A stretch of 35,816 nt of DNA from Mesorhizobium sp. GTDB lineage: Bacteria > Pseudomonadota > Alphaproteobacteria > Rhizobiales > Rhizobiaceae. The notes beneath the pieces are model-generated. The model saw only the letters and a list, made by a program, of their open reading frames with translations, had not been told where the DNA came from and ran no database searches. Both the position numbers and the translations under genes were made by a program. The stretch spans positions 1 through 35,816 of the forward strand of contig SAJS01000032.1 in assembly GCA_004017535.1 (NCBI GenBank). The letters are read 5' to 3'. Below are positions 35,758-35,816 of the stretch, piece after piece (position 1 is the first letter of the stretch; each line of letters opens with the position of its first letter).

Positions 35758-35816
35758 TCATGCGAAGGCGGTTTTGTCGCGCATGATGGCGTTGAGGACG
35801 ACCAAGAGCTTCCTTG
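35758..35816 (-). CDS. C-terminal end of an IS110-like transposase (cut by window edge)
   Basis: Read leftward from the window end, the frame gives RKLLVVLNAIMRDKTAFA and then TGA at 35758-35760. RKLL-x-LNA-x-[IM]RD is the usual C-terminal end of IS110/IS1111 family transposases, as I recall it. The rest lies beyond the window. The bases to the left (35741-35757) may include the end of the element; no terminal repeat can be verified. Confidence 0.6.
   Translation of the reverse strand, partial: RKLLVVLNAIMRDKTAFA

Overview
The window looks like chromosomal DNA of a Rhizobiales alphaproteobacterium, most likely Mesorhizobium or a close Phyllobacteriaceae relative. This rests on high GC with strong codon-position bias, several families of rhizobial intergenic palindromes, an imuA-imuB-dnaE2 cassette behind a GTTC-N7-GTTC SOS box, CUT1 sugar ABC operons with AraC or LacI regulators, and Lrp-controlled amino-acid catabolism. 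The genus is inferred by eye, without any database search. Most genes are housekeeping or catabolic. There is no CRISPR array, phage or conjugation module, and the only insertion-sequence trace is a transposase tail at the right edge.

Layout. Positions 371-5607 hold a complete branched-chain 2-oxoacid dehydrogenase complex in E1alpha, E1beta, E2, E3 order, with a palindromic repeat between E2 and E3. Positions 5790-7457 hold a saccharopine/lysine-dehydrogenase-type gene divergent from an Lrp/AsnC regulator. Positions 7677-14970 hold a sugar uptake operon on the minus strand (binding protein, two permeases, ATPase and a fused Gfo/Idh/MocA-aldo/keto reductase), divergent from an AraC regulator. 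Positions 14990-18961 hold a two-component system (sensor 14990-16363, regulator 16409-17086), a COG4705-like membrane protein built from four repeats, and a divergent isoprenylcysteine-methyltransferase-like membrane protein. Positions 18962-20911 hold decayed DNA around a luciferase-like monooxygenase, then a LacI-type operator, a possible permease tail and a LacI regulator (20912-21910). Positions 22114-24679 hold ornithine cyclodeaminase and arginase, divergent from a second Lrp/AsnC regulator, with clear palindromes between them. Positions 24770-25547 hold small genes of unknown function, including a tandem paralogous pair. tRNA-Gly(GCC) lies at 25885-25959. Positions 26220-29093 hold a ProXp-type editing deacylase, a thioredoxin-TPR protein, a Lon-N-domain protein and a Trm112-like protein. 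Positions 29184-34990 hold the SOS mutasome operon imuA-imuB-dnaE2. Positions 35136-35573 hold a small zincin-type protease, followed by a repeat and the C-terminal tail of an IS110-like transposase.

How the genes work together. The left half and the 22-25 kb segment form amino-acid catabolic modules: branched-chain oxoacids go to acyl-CoA, a lysine-type amino acid is dehydrogenated, and arginine goes through ornithine to proline. Two of these modules carry a divergent Lrp-type switch. The sugar operon imports a carbohydrate and probably oxidises or reduces it with the fused enzyme. The imu operon is a DNA-damage-induced translesion synthesis system.

No wholly new defence or mobile system is evident. 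The most unusual items are the four-repeat membrane protein beside its own two-component system, the dual-oxidoreductase fusion, the 203-nt out-of-frame overlap of imuA and imuB, the tandem microprotein pair, the operator palindromes at the arginase promoter, and two gene remnants that point to past deletions.
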